A stretch of 64,000 nt of DNA from Candidatus Zixiibacteriota bacterium (GTDB lineage: Bacteria > Zixibacteria > MSB-5A5 > GN15 > PGXB01). Each line of letters begins with the position of its first letter. The stretch's first letter is position 1. The stretch covers positions 1 through 64,000 of the forward strand of contig JAPLUR010000060.1 of the NCBI GenBank assembly GCA_026397505.1, given 5' to 3'. The notes under the pieces are model-generated. The model was not told the DNA's origin. It saw only the letters and a list, made by a program, of their open reading frames with translations, and searched no databases. A program made the translations under genes and the position numbers. Below, one piece after another: positions 8,601 to 18,252 of the stretch.

Positions 8601-8657
8601 GCTTCTGCCTGCCCACACCTGTATCTTCTTTAGTATTTCTTCATTTTGATTGCGCAA
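5613..8657 (-). CDS. Roco protein: leucine-rich repeats, Roc GTPase and COR domains
   Basis: A 1014-residue cytoplasmic multidomain protein. Residues about 42-271 are leucine-rich repeats in 23-residue units of the type LTEIPKEIAQLxNLTxLxLS. The Roc GTPase domain follows with P-loop GEGAVGKS (312-319), switch II DFGGQ (363-367) and the G4-like THAD (420-423). The COR dimerisation region spans about 500-700, followed by about 300 residues with no repeat or motif I can assign. Roco proteins act as GTP-regulated dimers; bacterial members have few known roles. Start is TTG with GAGGGA upstream; the downstream neighbours face away, so it is a single-gene unit between repeat copies B and C. Its size and repeats suggest accessory status. 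Confidence 0.92.
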   Translation of the reverse strand: MRNQNEEILKKIQVWAGRSLLGLYALDRDGNIAYLKCENCFLRTFPEQLFLLKDLQYLFLSHNKFTSLPKEIAHLINLRRLDLSSNQLTELPREIAQLTNLTTLNLSSNQLAEIPKEISQLIDLTELDLSFNQSKEIPKEIAQLRNLTLLELSRNQLKEIPKEMSQLKDLTTLNLNNNQLTQIPKEMGQLTNLTTLYLNNNRLTQIPKEIGQLTNLKGLYLSSNELTEIPKEIAQLKNLTILNLFFNQLTEIPKEIGNLPKLEVLRIREGNYRLNIPPATIEKGTKAILRYLRELKAAGEEKQYRAKVIFAGEGAVGKSCTLDRLKGKRFDKGKYTTHGIDIGVLEYAHPREKNATMKLNTWDFGGQYIYQATHQFFLTNRSLYILCWNARKEPEQCRLDYWLRTINSLAPDSPVILVATHADERAPDINYQKYKEKFPQLIGSFAVSNKTDTGIKELAAAIQNAAAALPQMGMPAPVSWVKALEEIRKIKEHHISRAEFEKLCRDNGVGEQTIRDFACLLHDLGDVICYYDDIGLNDRVILQPEWITKAISRVFEDKGVKNSKGVLDHKILLSIWDEYNENLHPVFLRLMEKFFLTYRIQGKESSVVPQLLPFEPPAYPWPDINAVPLPQTHLTMNFTMDFVPAGLMPSYIVRTHRFSDHYNHWREGVFLTYEEHKGRAQLDAEQKQLSLEVQGITPAFFFGILRDAAEEIFREFPGLKVNRFIPCICHEIRNVREHCGHFFSLESIIRRLESNKDDAECDITYTKVPISRLLYGIHPSTNEQILTDLKGIKGQLGKQHEQLTDLLIRNFVRLFNLELSKMEADCPSLITISPKQKGVLTKANIFSTTYEVQCWCQMPGDSHPMEKGIYELTQPKVWLQKAMPILKHVIEILKFYVPLISATAKGVLPQSSWDMARIRLEGMAEIADLMPRTEESSDLIYKPDTIGRHLYHRERTLQQFGGAELRVIFELLDHLDPSHYWGGLRKTPSPEGDILWLCPKHYKIFDPGLPKLPK
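7845..8465 (-). repeat. tandem 69-bp coding repeats (LRR array)
   Basis: About nine successive 69-base units encode the 23-residue leucine-rich repeats of the Roco protein. Units share long stretches such as TTTGGGGATTTCCGTCAACT on the plus strand. The nucleotide similarity, beyond what amino-acid constraint requires, indicates recent duplication or gene conversion and a capacity to change copy number. Confidence 0.85.
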
Positions 8658-8792
8658 TTGCTGATCCCTCGAATATTATTATTGGCGATTAATCGTCGCT
8701 AATATTATAACTCAGGCTCACCTACTTCACAAGCATGATTTTCCATATATATTTCATCTCAAATTATGATGCACGCAGCCTTTCATCGGTTC

Positions 8793-9075
8793 GGGCAGGT
8801 CCTGATTCCGTCAAGCGGAATTGTGACCTGCCCGCATATCGTTGTCCAACCAGCTGATTTCGCCCGTAACTTCTTGCCAATCACCATACCCCATACAAAA
8901 TCGCTACAAGATCGATGGTGAATTGCCCCCCTCGCTCTATATATGAAGAGTATGATTATTTCCATGTCCGTAAATAAGAAGAGAATTTCGGTTGACCGAA
9001 AATGCCATTACATCTCCAAATCAGGGCAGAACCGGAGGTCGGAATATTTTAAAAATCGAAGAAACGAACCCAATT
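8793..9075 (+). repeat. composite dispersed repeat, copy C (in the gap 8658-9352)
   Basis: Palindrome GGGCAGGTC...GACCTGCCC at 8793-8833 with an inner ATTCCG/CGGAAT stem, then CAAAATC...ATCGATGG at 8896-8918 (about 17 of 23 bases as in copy A), an ATGTCC near 8963, and the core ATTTTAAAAATCGAAGAAAC continuing GAACCCA at 9046-9072 (one mismatch to copy A over 27 bases). Same orientation as copy A. Outside it, 8658-8790 and 9076-9160 show nothing I can support as a gene. Confidence 0.7.
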
Positions 9076-9166
9076 TTCCACCACCGATTATTTCCGCCCA
9101 ATCCATTGTTGTATCTATATGTTACGCCGGAAAAAGCCTATGACCAAATGGCCCCAAAAAATTAGT

Positions 9167-9243
9167 AAAGCGAAGCCAAACATTGCCATCTCTTTGCCGC
9201 GTATGGATTTCAATCATTATTATTTGGCTTCGCTTTTTTTGCG
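9167..9243. terminator. perfect 14-bp inverted repeat with T-run
   Basis: AAAGCGAAGCCAAA (9167-9180) is exactly complementary to TTTGGCTTCGCTTT (9223-9236), separated by 42 bases and followed by more T. It would work as a terminator for anything transcribed rightward from repeat copy C. The long loop is unusual. Confidence 0.5.
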
Positions 9244-9317
9244 CTCCCTCAATCCCTTGTGCCACAACGTATCAGGTTAGTGCCTTGCCCCGGTCCACAA
9301 AATGGGTGCGTTTCGAT

Positions 9318-9346
9318 TTGACTTTCAGTTTCCTTAGCAATATATT
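9318..9346 (+). promoter_or_regulatory. coaX promoter, leaderless geometry
   Basis: TTGACT (9318-9323), 17-base spacer and TATATT (9341-9346) are followed by six bases (CGCCTC) and the ATG at 9353. There is no Shine-Dalgarno sequence, so the transcript is predicted to begin at the start codon. Confidence 0.65.
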
Positions 9347-9352
9347 CGCCTC

Positions 9353-10135
9353 ATGCTTTTAGCAATCGATATCGGGAATACCAATACGGTTGTCGGGGTG
9401 TTCGATGAATCCCGGCTGATCAACCATTTCCGGGTGGGATCAAACCACGCCATGACAGTCGATGAATGCGGCTTCTTTGTTACCGGACTGCTGGAAAAAC
9501 TCACGATCAAGCCGGAGCAGTTGAACCGGGTGGTAATCGCCTCGGTGGTGCCGCGTCTCACGCCAATATTCGAGCAGATGTCCGAAAAATATCTCAAGCT
9601 CACGCCGCTGATGGTTTCATCCAAGACAAAGCTCCCGATAAAAATCGCCTATCATGACCCGACCGCGGTCGGCGCCGACCGAATTGCCAACGCGGTGGGC
9701 GGGTTTATCCGTATCGGCGGGCCGATAATTATTGTCGATTATGGTACGACCATAAATTTCGATGTGGTGACTGATAATGGCGTTTTTGTCGGCGGGGTGA
9801 TCGCCCCCGGGCCCGAAACCTCGGCCGTTGAGCTGGCGCGCAAAGCGGCGAGGCTGTTTGAGGTGCGTATCGAGAGACCGGAGCGGGTAATCGGACGTAC
9901 TACCGCCGAATCACTCAAGGCGGGGCTGTTCTATGGTACGATCGGGCAGGTTGATTTGATTATCGAGCTTATCCTTAAGGAGCTTATGGTGCCGGCGCGG
10001 GTAATCGCCACCGGCGGGCTGGCATCCGAATTTGCCGAATACTCGCGGCATATCGAGACCACCTTCCCTGCCCTGACCCTTGAAGGGCTGAGAATTATCG
10101 CCGACTACCAGGAAGGCGAAATACCTAACTTCTGA
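9353..10135 (+). CDS. coaX: type III pantothenate kinase
   Basis: A 260-residue cytoplasmic enzyme that phosphorylates pantothenate, the first step of coenzyme A synthesis. Family signatures are the N-terminal phosphate loop DIGNTNT (residues 5-11), the pantothenate-site GADRIAN at about 106, a DYGTTINFD motif that corresponds to the usual D-x-GT-TxxD, and a C-terminal ATGGLA. Length is typical for CoaX, which differs from the CoaA/PanK types by being insensitive to CoA feedback and needing a monovalent cation (family knowledge). The gene stands alone before the groES promoter. Confidence 0.95.
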   Translation: MLLAIDIGNTNTVVGVFDESRLINHFRVGSNHAMTVDECGFFVTGLLEKLTIKPEQLNRVVIASVVPRLTPIFEQMSEKYLKLTPLMVSSKTKLPIKIAYHDPTAVGADRIANAVGGFIRIGGPIIIVDYGTTINFDVVTDNGVFVGGVIAPGPETSAVELARKAARLFEVRIERPERVIGRTTAESLKAGLFYGTIGQVDLIIELILKELMVPARVIATGGLASEFAEYSRHIETTFPALTLEGLRIIADYQEGEIPNF

Positions 10136-10179
10136 TTATCCAATCACTTATAAAAAATCAAAAAAATCTCTGAAACCTC

Positions 10180-10207
10180 TTGACAATCCCGCGTAGAAGG
10201 ATATATT
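10180..10207 (+). promoter_or_regulatory. groESL promoter
   Basis: TTGACA (10180-10185), 16-base spacer and TATATT (10202-10207). The expected transcription start falls at or just before the CIRCE operator, as is usual for HrcA-controlled operons. Confidence 0.8.
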
Positions 10208-10217
10208 TGGTGACCTG

Positions 10218-10244
10218 TTAGCACTCTTATTGAGTGAGTGCTAA
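10218..10244 (+). promoter_or_regulatory. CIRCE operator (HrcA binding site)
   Basis: A perfect inverted repeat TTAGCACTC-N9-GAGTGCTAA, identical to the CIRCE consensus. HrcA repressor is expected to bind here and release on heat or protein-folding stress. hrcA itself is not in the window. Confidence 0.97.
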
Positions 10245-10297
10245 CAAGGGAAGACAGGCTGACAACTATACGAAACATTCCATAAGGAGGATTTGAT

Positions 10298-10588
10298 ATG
10301 ATGGTGAAGCCGTTGGCCGACCGAGTTTTAATCCGGCCGATTGAGATGACGGAAGTCAAAAAGGGTGGAATTATTATCCCCGACACCGCCAAGGAAAAGC
10401 CCGTTGAGGGCGAAATCATGGAAGTTGGTCCCGGGAGACTGACTGAAGATGGGAAGAAAATCCCAATGGAGATCAAGAAGGGTGACCGCGTGCTGTATGG
10501 CAAGTATTCCGGTACCGAGGTCACTATTGAAGGCAACGAGTATCTTATCATGCGGGAATCAGACGTTTTCGCAATCGTGTCCAAGTAA
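10298..10588 (+). CDS. groES: co-chaperonin GroES
   Basis: A 96-residue Cpn10 protein forming the heptameric lid of the GroEL chamber. Visible signatures are the N-terminal [11 protein letters not shown], the mobile-loop segment [17 protein letters not shown] (residues 23-39) with the conserved GGI.IPD, and [16 protein letters not shown]. The start is supported by AAGGAGG; the adjacent second ATG is also possible. It lies 18 bases before groEL in a CIRCE-regulated operon. Confidence 0.97.
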   Translation: MMVKPLADRVLIRPIEMTEVKKGGIIIPDTAKEKPVEGEIMEVGPGRLTEDGKKIPMEIKKGDRVLYGKYSGTEVTIEGNEYLIMRESDVFAIVSK

Positions 10589-12241
<1,653 letters not shown>

Positions 12242-12270
12242 TTTGCGGATACTATACCCGTTTTATGCAG

Positions 12271-12300
12271 AAACCCCCCGTGAATTTCGGGGGGTTTTTC
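12271..12300 (+). terminator. rho-independent terminator of groESL
   Basis: ACCCCCCG-tgaattt-CGGGGGGT stem followed by a TTTTT run. The mirrored A-run upstream is short, so it mainly serves the groESL direction. Confidence 0.9.
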
Positions 12301-12347
12301 TATTCCCAAATTTGCCTTTTGAGAGGCCGACGCGGTCGGGATTGGTT

Positions 12348-14561
12348 TTATTGTTTCTTGATTGCTCCCAGTATCTGCGTCAGATGCCGTCGATGCGATT
12401 CGAATTGAGGGTCATTGTTGCCGGATCGGATGTACTGTTCGAAATTTGACGCGGCTTTGGCATTGTCGCCAAGTTTCGCATAGGCCAGAGTAAGAAAATA
12501 ATAAGCCATCGGATTTCCCGGATCGAGTCCTGCTAATTTTTCTCCGTAGTAGATAGACGAATCCGGACGACCCTGTGCAAGATGCAGCCCGGAAAACCCT
12601 TCGAGAATATCGCCGTCGGTGGAATTCAGTTGGTAAGCCTTTCTCAGGCAGATCAACGCAGAATCGCCCTTGCCTATGCTGGAAAGGATTCGCGCCCTGG
12701 CACTGTAAAGCTTGTAATTATATGCCTGCAAGGTTATAGCCTGATCCGATTCTTCGAGAGCTTTTTCATAATCGCGGTCCCAATAATAGAGGATACTCAT
12801 CATACCATGATAGCGTGAAGAGAATCGGTCCGGATTGATTGTCCGGGCGATCTCCCTGGCCTGCTCGACCTGCCCCTGATCGAGCGCAGTTAGGGCGCGA
12901 TCAATCTTGACCGAGTTGAAGCCACTGGAGCGGAGCGTTTTATCGCGTTCAATGGCGGTGGCGTTATCTCCCCTGTCGATGTAGTATTGCCGGAGTGCGA
13001 TAAGAGTGCCGACTGATTTTTCGCCGTCAAGGTCATACATATACTGGGCGTAACGAAGGGAATTTTTCTCATTCAGATTAACCAGAAGAAACGGCATGAT
13101 GGAGAACGCCAGAAGAATCATCATTCCCGGAAATACCTTCCGCAAGAAATCCGTTTTTCCGGGATGATAAAGCGCCACCAGGAGCAGAGTCAGGCTGTAT
13201 CCCGAGAGAGAAAACAGATCCCAGTCGCGGGCCATCCCCAGAGTGGGATCAATCAGGAAAAGAAATGACAGGCCGCCTATTGCCGTTAGAATCAGAAAAG
13301 ATGGGATTCTATCTTTGAAAACCCCGGGTAACGCGCGGCCCGAATAGAATAACAAAAGAGGCAGCAGGGGTGAAAGAAGTAGAAGCTGGTTAAGTATATC
13401 GGCCAGATGAGAAAGGCTGAAAAGTGTATATCCGGGAGCAACCGGTTTGCCTTTCCACAGGGGGACAAAGATATTCTCAAAATAAAGGTCGGTATGATAT
13501 TTTCTGATAAAGAGAAATATCCCGGCCAATAAAATAATAGCCACGACTGACCAGAATAATATTCTCAGTTTATTATACAGTAAGAGACCGCGCCCACGAC
13601 ACAAGAGAAGAAAGAGATAAGCCGGAATGAGAGCCCCCATTTGAAGATGGAGGAACAATCCGAAGCCCAGAAAGAAGCCGGCGGCGGTCAATCCCTTTTG
13701 GCCTTTGAGATAGCTGATACTGAAATAGATGAATCCGGACAGGATCGGCCACAGCAGAGGGTAATTTTCCACATATCCGAAGAAGAGAAGTATGGCGCCG
13801 GAGAAAATGGAGACAAAGAAAGTCAGTAACCGTTTCATTCTGTCTTCCGAAATTGCTTCGGCAATGAGAAAGAAAAAATAAAGAGCTGTGGCTCCGGAGC
13901 AAACCGATACCATTTGAAAGGCGGCCAGGGCGGTTTTTTGATTTTGAGGTCCCAAAAGAGATTGGATTGCAATCAGGATAAGGGTCATGCCCTTCTCACT
14001 CCATTTCACAAAGGTGCCGGCAGGGGAAGCCAGATTGGTGATAAGGGCATATCCATCGCCAAAGAAATGGGTCGGCGTCCGGAAGATTATAAAGAGGCCG
14101 GTCATGATGATGATGAAAAGAAGGCGATAATAATACTTCCAACGGTTCTCGAATAAAGCTGTGGAAAGGCTGTCGATAAAAACCTCGCGCCATTTTGACG
14201 ACCCAAGTAGGAATGGGATTATGAGGGCAGCGGCGGCTAAGATGACATAAGCAGCAGTCACACCGGTCGATAAAAACAGCAAATGGTTAAAGCCCCAGGT
14301 GCGGCTTGAGGGGAATAGCAAAGGAATCAGGTGAAGAAGAAATGAGCCGACCAGAATCAGATAGCCGGTTAGAAAGCCAGATTTTTTCCGCAATGTTTTA
14401 CTTACGCCATTACTGAGTTGACTTTCCACCAATCTATTGACTTGGCCATCTTTTTTCAATAAGATTATCCAATGGTCAATTTGGAAACGTTCATCAATAT
14501 CATAAAGAGTGAGTTTCCCGAGGACAGACTCACTTATCAGAGGGGAATCGCCACTTTTCAT
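12348..14561 (-). CDS. polytopic membrane protein with C-terminal TPR repeats
   Basis: A protein of up to 737 residues. The first part has about 12-14 hydrophobic segments with short polar loops, including an early loop FRTPTHFFGDGYALI resembling the first acidic loop of GT-C glycosyltransferases. The last 190 residues are soluble TPR-like helices (ALEESDQAITLQAYNYKLYS, ARARILSSIGKGDSALICLR, AYAKLGDNAKAASNFEQYIR). That arrangement resembles bacterial O-glycosyltransferase-like proteins of unknown acceptor, an inference only. The start is unresolved: the ATG at 14561 has no ribosome site and overlaps the divergent FAD gene by 90 bases; a TTG at 14459 would avoid the overlap. Confidence 0.75.
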   Translation of the reverse strand: MKSGDSPLISESVLGKLTLYDIDERFQIDHWIILLKKDGQVNRLVESQLSNGVSKTLRKKSGFLTGYLILVGSFLLHLIPLLFPSSRTWGFNHLLFLSTGVTAAYVILAAAALIIPFLLGSSKWREVFIDSLSTALFENRWKYYYRLLFIIIMTGLFIIFRTPTHFFGDGYALITNLASPAGTFVKWSEKGMTLILIAIQSLLGPQNQKTALAAFQMVSVCSGATALYFFFLIAEAISEDRMKRLLTFFVSIFSGAILLFFGYVENYPLLWPILSGFIYFSISYLKGQKGLTAAGFFLGFGLFLHLQMGALIPAYLFLLLCRGRGLLLYNKLRILFWSVVAIILLAGIFLFIRKYHTDLYFENIFVPLWKGKPVAPGYTLFSLSHLADILNQLLLLSPLLPLLLFYSGRALPGVFKDRIPSFLILTAIGGLSFLFLIDPTLGMARDWDLFSLSGYSLTLLLVALYHPGKTDFLRKVFPGMMILLAFSIMPFLLVNLNEKNSLRYAQYMYDLDGEKSVGTLIALRQYYIDRGDNATAIERDKTLRSSGFNSVKIDRALTALDQGQVEQAREIARTINPDRFSSRYHGMMSILYYWDRDYEKALEESDQAITLQAYNYKLYSARARILSSIGKGDSALICLRKAYQLNSTDGDILEGFSGLHLAQGRPDSSIYYGEKLAGLDPGNPMAYYFLTLAYAKLGDNAKAASNFEQYIRSGNNDPQFESHRRHLTQILGAIKKQ
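14437..14465 (+). promoter_or_regulatory. promoter of the FAD-binding gene, leaderless geometry, inside the opposite gene's 5' end
   Basis: TTGACT (14437-14442), 17-base spacer, TAAGAT (14460-14465), then six bases (TATCCA) and the ATG at 14472. No Shine-Dalgarno is present. Confidence 0.55.
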
Positions 14562-15236
14562 CCCGAATCGGCCGATGAGGCGGCGCGGTTGTTTAAATAT
14601 GCCGGGCAGGAAAGGCAGCCGCTGTTCATCAGTGGTTTCGGCAATAATATCGATCCGGTCGGGAAGTGGTTCGAAAAGGTGATCGTTATGCGCACCGACC
14701 GACTAAACAGTTTCACGAGAGTCGTACCGGAGGATTTCTATATTGTGGTCGGGTCCGGATTCCCCCTCCGGGAAATAAATTCTGTCCTGGATGAGCATGG
14801 CCTCTATTTACCGCACTCGGCGCTTCCCTATGTCGGTTCAGTGGGTGGGGCGGTGGCAGTTGGACTGTCGGCTAAGCTGGACAAACATGCCTTCCCCATC
14901 AGCCGACACCTGATTAAGGCCGAAATTGCCACCCCACAGGGAGAGGTGATTAAGCCCGGGTCGGTCTGTTTCAAATCGGTTTCCGGTTTCGATATTGTGA
15001 AAATATTTTCCCCATCATGGGGCCTTCTTGGCCTGCTTGCCTCGGTTACTTTCCGGGTTTTGCCTGTTGCAGCCAGGGGGGAATATGAGATACTGAAAAT
15101 GTCGGCCATTCAATTTGGGGATTTTTGGAAGCGGTATCAAAACCCGGGCGACAACGTCTCCGTCCAATATTCCATAAAAATAAAGAGAAAATTCGATCCT
15201 GAAAATATTCTCCCCCTGATTGACTCTGTCGCCTGA
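14472..15236 (+). CDS. FAD-binding (PCMH-type) oxidase-like protein, short
   Basis: A 254-residue protein matching the FAD-binding half of glycolate-oxidase/VAO-type flavoenzymes. It has FHPESADEAARLFKYAGQ at the start, RLNSFTRVVPEDFYIVVGSG in the middle (residues about 77-96) and the flavin-contacting SVGGAVAVGLS, then FDIVKIFSPSWGLLGLLASVTFR. The usual C-terminal substrate/cap domain of GlcD is missing, as in GlcE-like subunits, so it may work with another subunit or be a stripped-down protein. Substrate unknown. Transcription is predicted from the leaderless promoter immediately upstream. Confidence 0.8.
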   Translation: MVNLETFINIIKSEFPEDRLTYQRGIATFHPESADEAARLFKYAGQERQPLFISGFGNNIDPVGKWFEKVIVMRTDRLNSFTRVVPEDFYIVVGSGFPLREINSVLDEHGLYLPHSALPYVGSVGGAVAVGLSAKLDKHAFPISRHLIKAEIATPQGEVIKPGSVCFKSVSGFDIVKIFSPSWGLLGLLASVTFRVLPVAARGEYEILKMSAIQFGDFWKRYQNPGDNVSVQYSIKIKRKFDPENILPLIDSVA

Positions 15237-15363
15237 ACTTTTTTTCATTATCCGACGGCTCAAAGAGTATAATTACTTGCCTGGTAACATGGTTAATTTT
15301 TATCCGTAATATTATGTATGAAGTAATTGGCGGTGATGATACGGAATAGTTTACGGATGTGAT

Positions 15364-16149
15364 ATGCTGATTAAAGTGGCGGCGGTGCAATGCCGGGTGG
15401 GGAAAAGGCTGACTCTGGAGGAAAAACTCCATATCTTCAAGCGGCGTCCCGATTTTATCTGTCTCCCCGAATATTCCCTTATCGATAGCAGTGTGCCTGA
15501 TTTTCTGCGCGCGGCCCTCACCGTCAGGGAGAATCTGCAATACCTGAAAAATCTCTCCAACGATTTTGCCGCCTGCCTGATCGGCGGTTCCGTGGTTGAA
15601 GCGGAGGGGGATTCATTGTATAACAGCTGTTACCTTTTTGACTGCGGCATGGAGATTGGCAGGTATCGGAAGTTAAACCCGGTGAGTGGCGAAGTGAATA
15701 AGGGGATTCTCCCGGGAGACAAGCTGTTTGTAATTGATGTTGACGATGTGCGGATCGCGGTCCTTATCTGCGCCGATGCGCTCAATATCGGGTTGTTTGA
15801 AATACTCGGAACTAAAGATGTCGACATAATCTTCATCCCCACCACTTCTCCTTACCGCCCCGGAGAGTCTAAATCGGAGAAACGGAAACGTGATGAAGAT
15901 ATTTATCTGGCCGGGGCGCAGAGAGCCGATGCTTATCTGGTCAAGACCTGTGCGGTCGGGACGCTATTCGGCAAACCGCTGCAGGGGCGGTCGCTGATAG
16001 CGGCTCCCTGGGGAATTCTGGAGCGGGTAAACTACTATTCCGAAGCCAATGAATGCCTGCTTACCGCAATCCTCGATATTGAGGAACTGCGCGAATTCCG
16101 GCGGAAAAAGAAATACCAGAGATTCAGATTGGCCAATTCAGGTGAGTGA
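15364..16149 (+). CDS. nitrilase-superfamily carbon-nitrogen hydrolase
   Basis: A 261-residue enzyme with the nitrilase triad: Glu36 in CLPEYS, Lys103 in RYRKLNP and Cys136 in LICADAL. Superfamily members hydrolyse amides or nitriles or make amide bonds. The length fits a single-domain omega-amidase or carbamoylase-like member, and substrate cannot be read from the sequence. No clear Shine-Dalgarno; a weak TTGGCG/TTTACG pair precedes the ATG. The 127-base gap before it holds no recognised element. It may follow the FAD gene in one transcript. Confidence 0.88.
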   Translation: MLIKVAAVQCRVGKRLTLEEKLHIFKRRPDFICLPEYSLIDSSVPDFLRAALTVRENLQYLKNLSNDFAACLIGGSVVEAEGDSLYNSCYLFDCGMEIGRYRKLNPVSGEVNKGILPGDKLFVIDVDDVRIAVLICADALNIGLFEILGTKDVDIIFIPTTSPYRPGESKSEKRKRDEDIYLAGAQRADAYLVKTCAVGTLFGKPLQGRSLIAAPWGILERVNYYSEANECLLTAILDIEELREFRRKKKYQRFRLANSGE

Positions 16150-16204
16150 TATTAGCTGTAATCGCCTCGGGAATTCGCGACAGGTATAAAGCGGAACAAT
16201 AAAA

Positions 16205-16231
16205 AAAAGGACACCATCAGGTGTCCTTTTT
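16205..16231. terminator. bidirectional terminator between nitrilase and ppiD-like genes
   Basis: AAAAGGACACC-atca-GGTGTCCTTTTT: an eleven-pair stem with A-run and T-run, placed between converging genes so it can stop both. Confidence 0.93.
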
Positions 16232-16254
16232 ACTCTTATGGTTACTGATTATCG

Positions 16255-18096
16255 TCAGTAGGCGCCGCCGTAGAATTTATCGACATTTTCAACAATTTCA
16301 GCGTTCTTTACCAGATTGTCAAACCAGCGGCCATAAATATCCTGCTGTTTGGTTTGCAGGACAGCCCCCCTGATAGAATCCTGCAGTTGGTTGAACTCCT
16401 CAATATTGGGGGAGGTTTTCTGGAGGAGTTTGACAATGGCCGAACCGGCGGCGTAATTCACCGGCTCAGAGAGATTGTCGATATTCTTGAGGGCAAAAGC
16501 GGCACCCAGAACTTCGGGTGAATTCCCCATGCCGGGCAGCTTCACTTTCATATTGATCATCTCAGTCTCGGCATAGGGATAGCCGTAAGTTTGACCAGCC
16601 TTTTCCATCGGGATGCCGTTCTTGATGGCGGCATATATCACCTTGGCCATATTAGCGGTGAGCTCTTTGGCCTTTTCCATGGCCAGTTTCTGGGAAATAT
16701 TCTTTTCCACTTCTTCAAAAGCGGCGTAGCCGGCCGGGATATGAGATGCAACTTTCATTACGTAATAAGCGGAACTATTCTCCAGGGGGTCGGAGATCTT
16801 TCCCGGCTCGTTATTGAAAGCAAAATCGAGGGCGACCGGATCAGAGCCAAGGTACTGGATATAATCTTTCTTTTTAAATGGTGCGGTGGTGCGAATTTCA
16901 TATTTCATATCTTGCGCCGCCTTCTCAAAGCCTTCCTTCTCCGCCAGGGTAATAAGATCCTTGGAATTAAGTGACAATTGATCCAGAGTCTCTTGCGTTG
17001 GGGTTACCTTCAAGAGGATATGCGCGGCATTGGCTTCCTCCACATCGGTGGGGGCACCGCCTCCCAGAGGAACTTTTTTCTCGATCCGCTTTCCCAGAAG
17101 CTTAATGATATGCCATCCAAACTGGGATTTCACCGGGCGGCTGATCTCGTTGGGCTTGAGAGCCCATACGGCACTATCGAATTGCGGAACCATCTGTTCA
17201 TGCTGGAACCATCCCAGATCACCCCCCTTTTCAGCCGAACCCTCATCCTGCGAATAGTTGCGGGCCAGTTCGGCAAAATCGGCGCCGACCATGGCGGAAT
17301 CATATATTTCCCTGATCTGGGAGGAAGCCCTTTCCCAGTCATTTTCCGAAGGGGCTTTCTGGAAGAGGACTATTTGCAGCGTGGCTCGATCCTCCAGTTT
17401 GAATTCATCGCGATGTTCGTCATAGTACTTTTTCGTCTGCTCCGGAGTCGGTTTGGGCGCTGTCTGTATCATTTTCGAACTGGGCAGATTGATATATCCG
17501 AATTTGATCATTTCCTTCTCAGCCATGAATGCGTCCATCACTTCGGCCGGGGAGACCCTTATGGTATTAATAATCTCCTCCTGAAGTTTGTATTTTTTCA
17601 ATTCCGGAGTGATGAAACTCTCGATCGATGCCCAATAGGGTGCATATTGCGGATTGGTCATGGCGCCGACATATTTCTGATAATCAAATTTCCCATCAGT
17701 CTGGAATTGGGGTGTGCTCTGAACTTCCGCCGGCGGATACATCCGCAGGAAGGCAAAAATCTCCTCATCAGTGATAACAATCCGGCGTTTATTTATTTCC
17801 TGGTTGATAAGGACGTCACCCAACATCTGGTTCCAAGCCTGCCGCCTGATTTGTTCCAACTTATCCGGCGGGAGTTCGGCCTCGGACTTTTCCTCCTCCT
17901 GGCGCAGGATGCTGGTGTAATATCTCCCAAATACCTCCGGCTGGATTTTCTGATCGTTGATTATGCCAATGTCGTTGGCAATCACCCGTGATTTGGAAGT
18001 GATATTCATCCCCCATTCAAAAACGATGGTCATCAGGAAAAATACCAGAACCGTAGCCATTATCGGGACAATCAATTTCCTCAAGAACGCGAACAT
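16255..18096 (-). CDS. PpiD-like membrane-anchored peptidyl-prolyl isomerase
   Basis: A 613-residue periplasmic foldase with one N-terminal membrane anchor (residues about 9-30, IVPIMATVLVFFLMTIVFEW). A SurA/PpiD-type N-terminal chaperone region follows, including RRQAWNQMLGDVLINQEINK. A parvulin domain occupies roughly residues 225-335, with FAELARNYSQDEGSAEKGGD, LGWF and FGWHIIKLL. A second degenerate parvulin-like segment starts at AAHILLKVTP. Such proteins help fold outer-membrane proteins. AAAGGAG precedes the ATG, with a TATATT-like -10 further up. Monocistronic, ending at the bidirectional terminator. Confidence 0.92.
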   Translation of the reverse strand: MFAFLRKLIVPIMATVLVFFLMTIVFEWGMNITSKSRVIANDIGIINDQKIQPEVFGRYYTSILRQEEEKSEAELPPDKLEQIRRQAWNQMLGDVLINQEINKRRIVITDEEIFAFLRMYPPAEVQSTPQFQTDGKFDYQKYVGAMTNPQYAPYWASIESFITPELKKYKLQEEIINTIRVSPAEVMDAFMAEKEMIKFGYINLPSSKMIQTAPKPTPEQTKKYYDEHRDEFKLEDRATLQIVLFQKAPSENDWERASSQIREIYDSAMVGADFAELARNYSQDEGSAEKGGDLGWFQHEQMVPQFDSAVWALKPNEISRPVKSQFGWHIIKLLGKRIEKKVPLGGGAPTDVEEANAAHILLKVTPTQETLDQLSLNSKDLITLAEKEGFEKAAQDMKYEIRTTAPFKKKDYIQYLGSDPVALDFAFNNEPGKISDPLENSSAYYVMKVASHIPAGYAAFEEVEKNISQKLAMEKAKELTANMAKVIYAAIKNGIPMEKAGQTYGYPYAETEMINMKVKLPGMGNSPEVLGAAFALKNIDNLSEPVNYAAGSAIVKLLQKTSPNIEEFNQLQDSIRGAVLQTKQQDIYGRWFDNLVKNAEIVENVDKFYGGAY

Positions 18097-18252
18097 TTAT
18101 CAATCTCCTTTACGCAATATGTCCAAAACAATCGTCTAATATACGCCAATTTCCAAAATCCGCAAGCCCGTAAAATCAGCCCGGCCCGGTCCTGCCTTTC
18201 AAATTACTTTGACTTTGAGACGCCCGGCCTTTAATTTATCAAAATACCAAAT

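Noticed and set aside
16978-17991. 337-codon frame opposite the PpiD-like gene
   Set aside because: Shadow of a well-supported parvulin-type protein; no ribosome site or recognisable motif.
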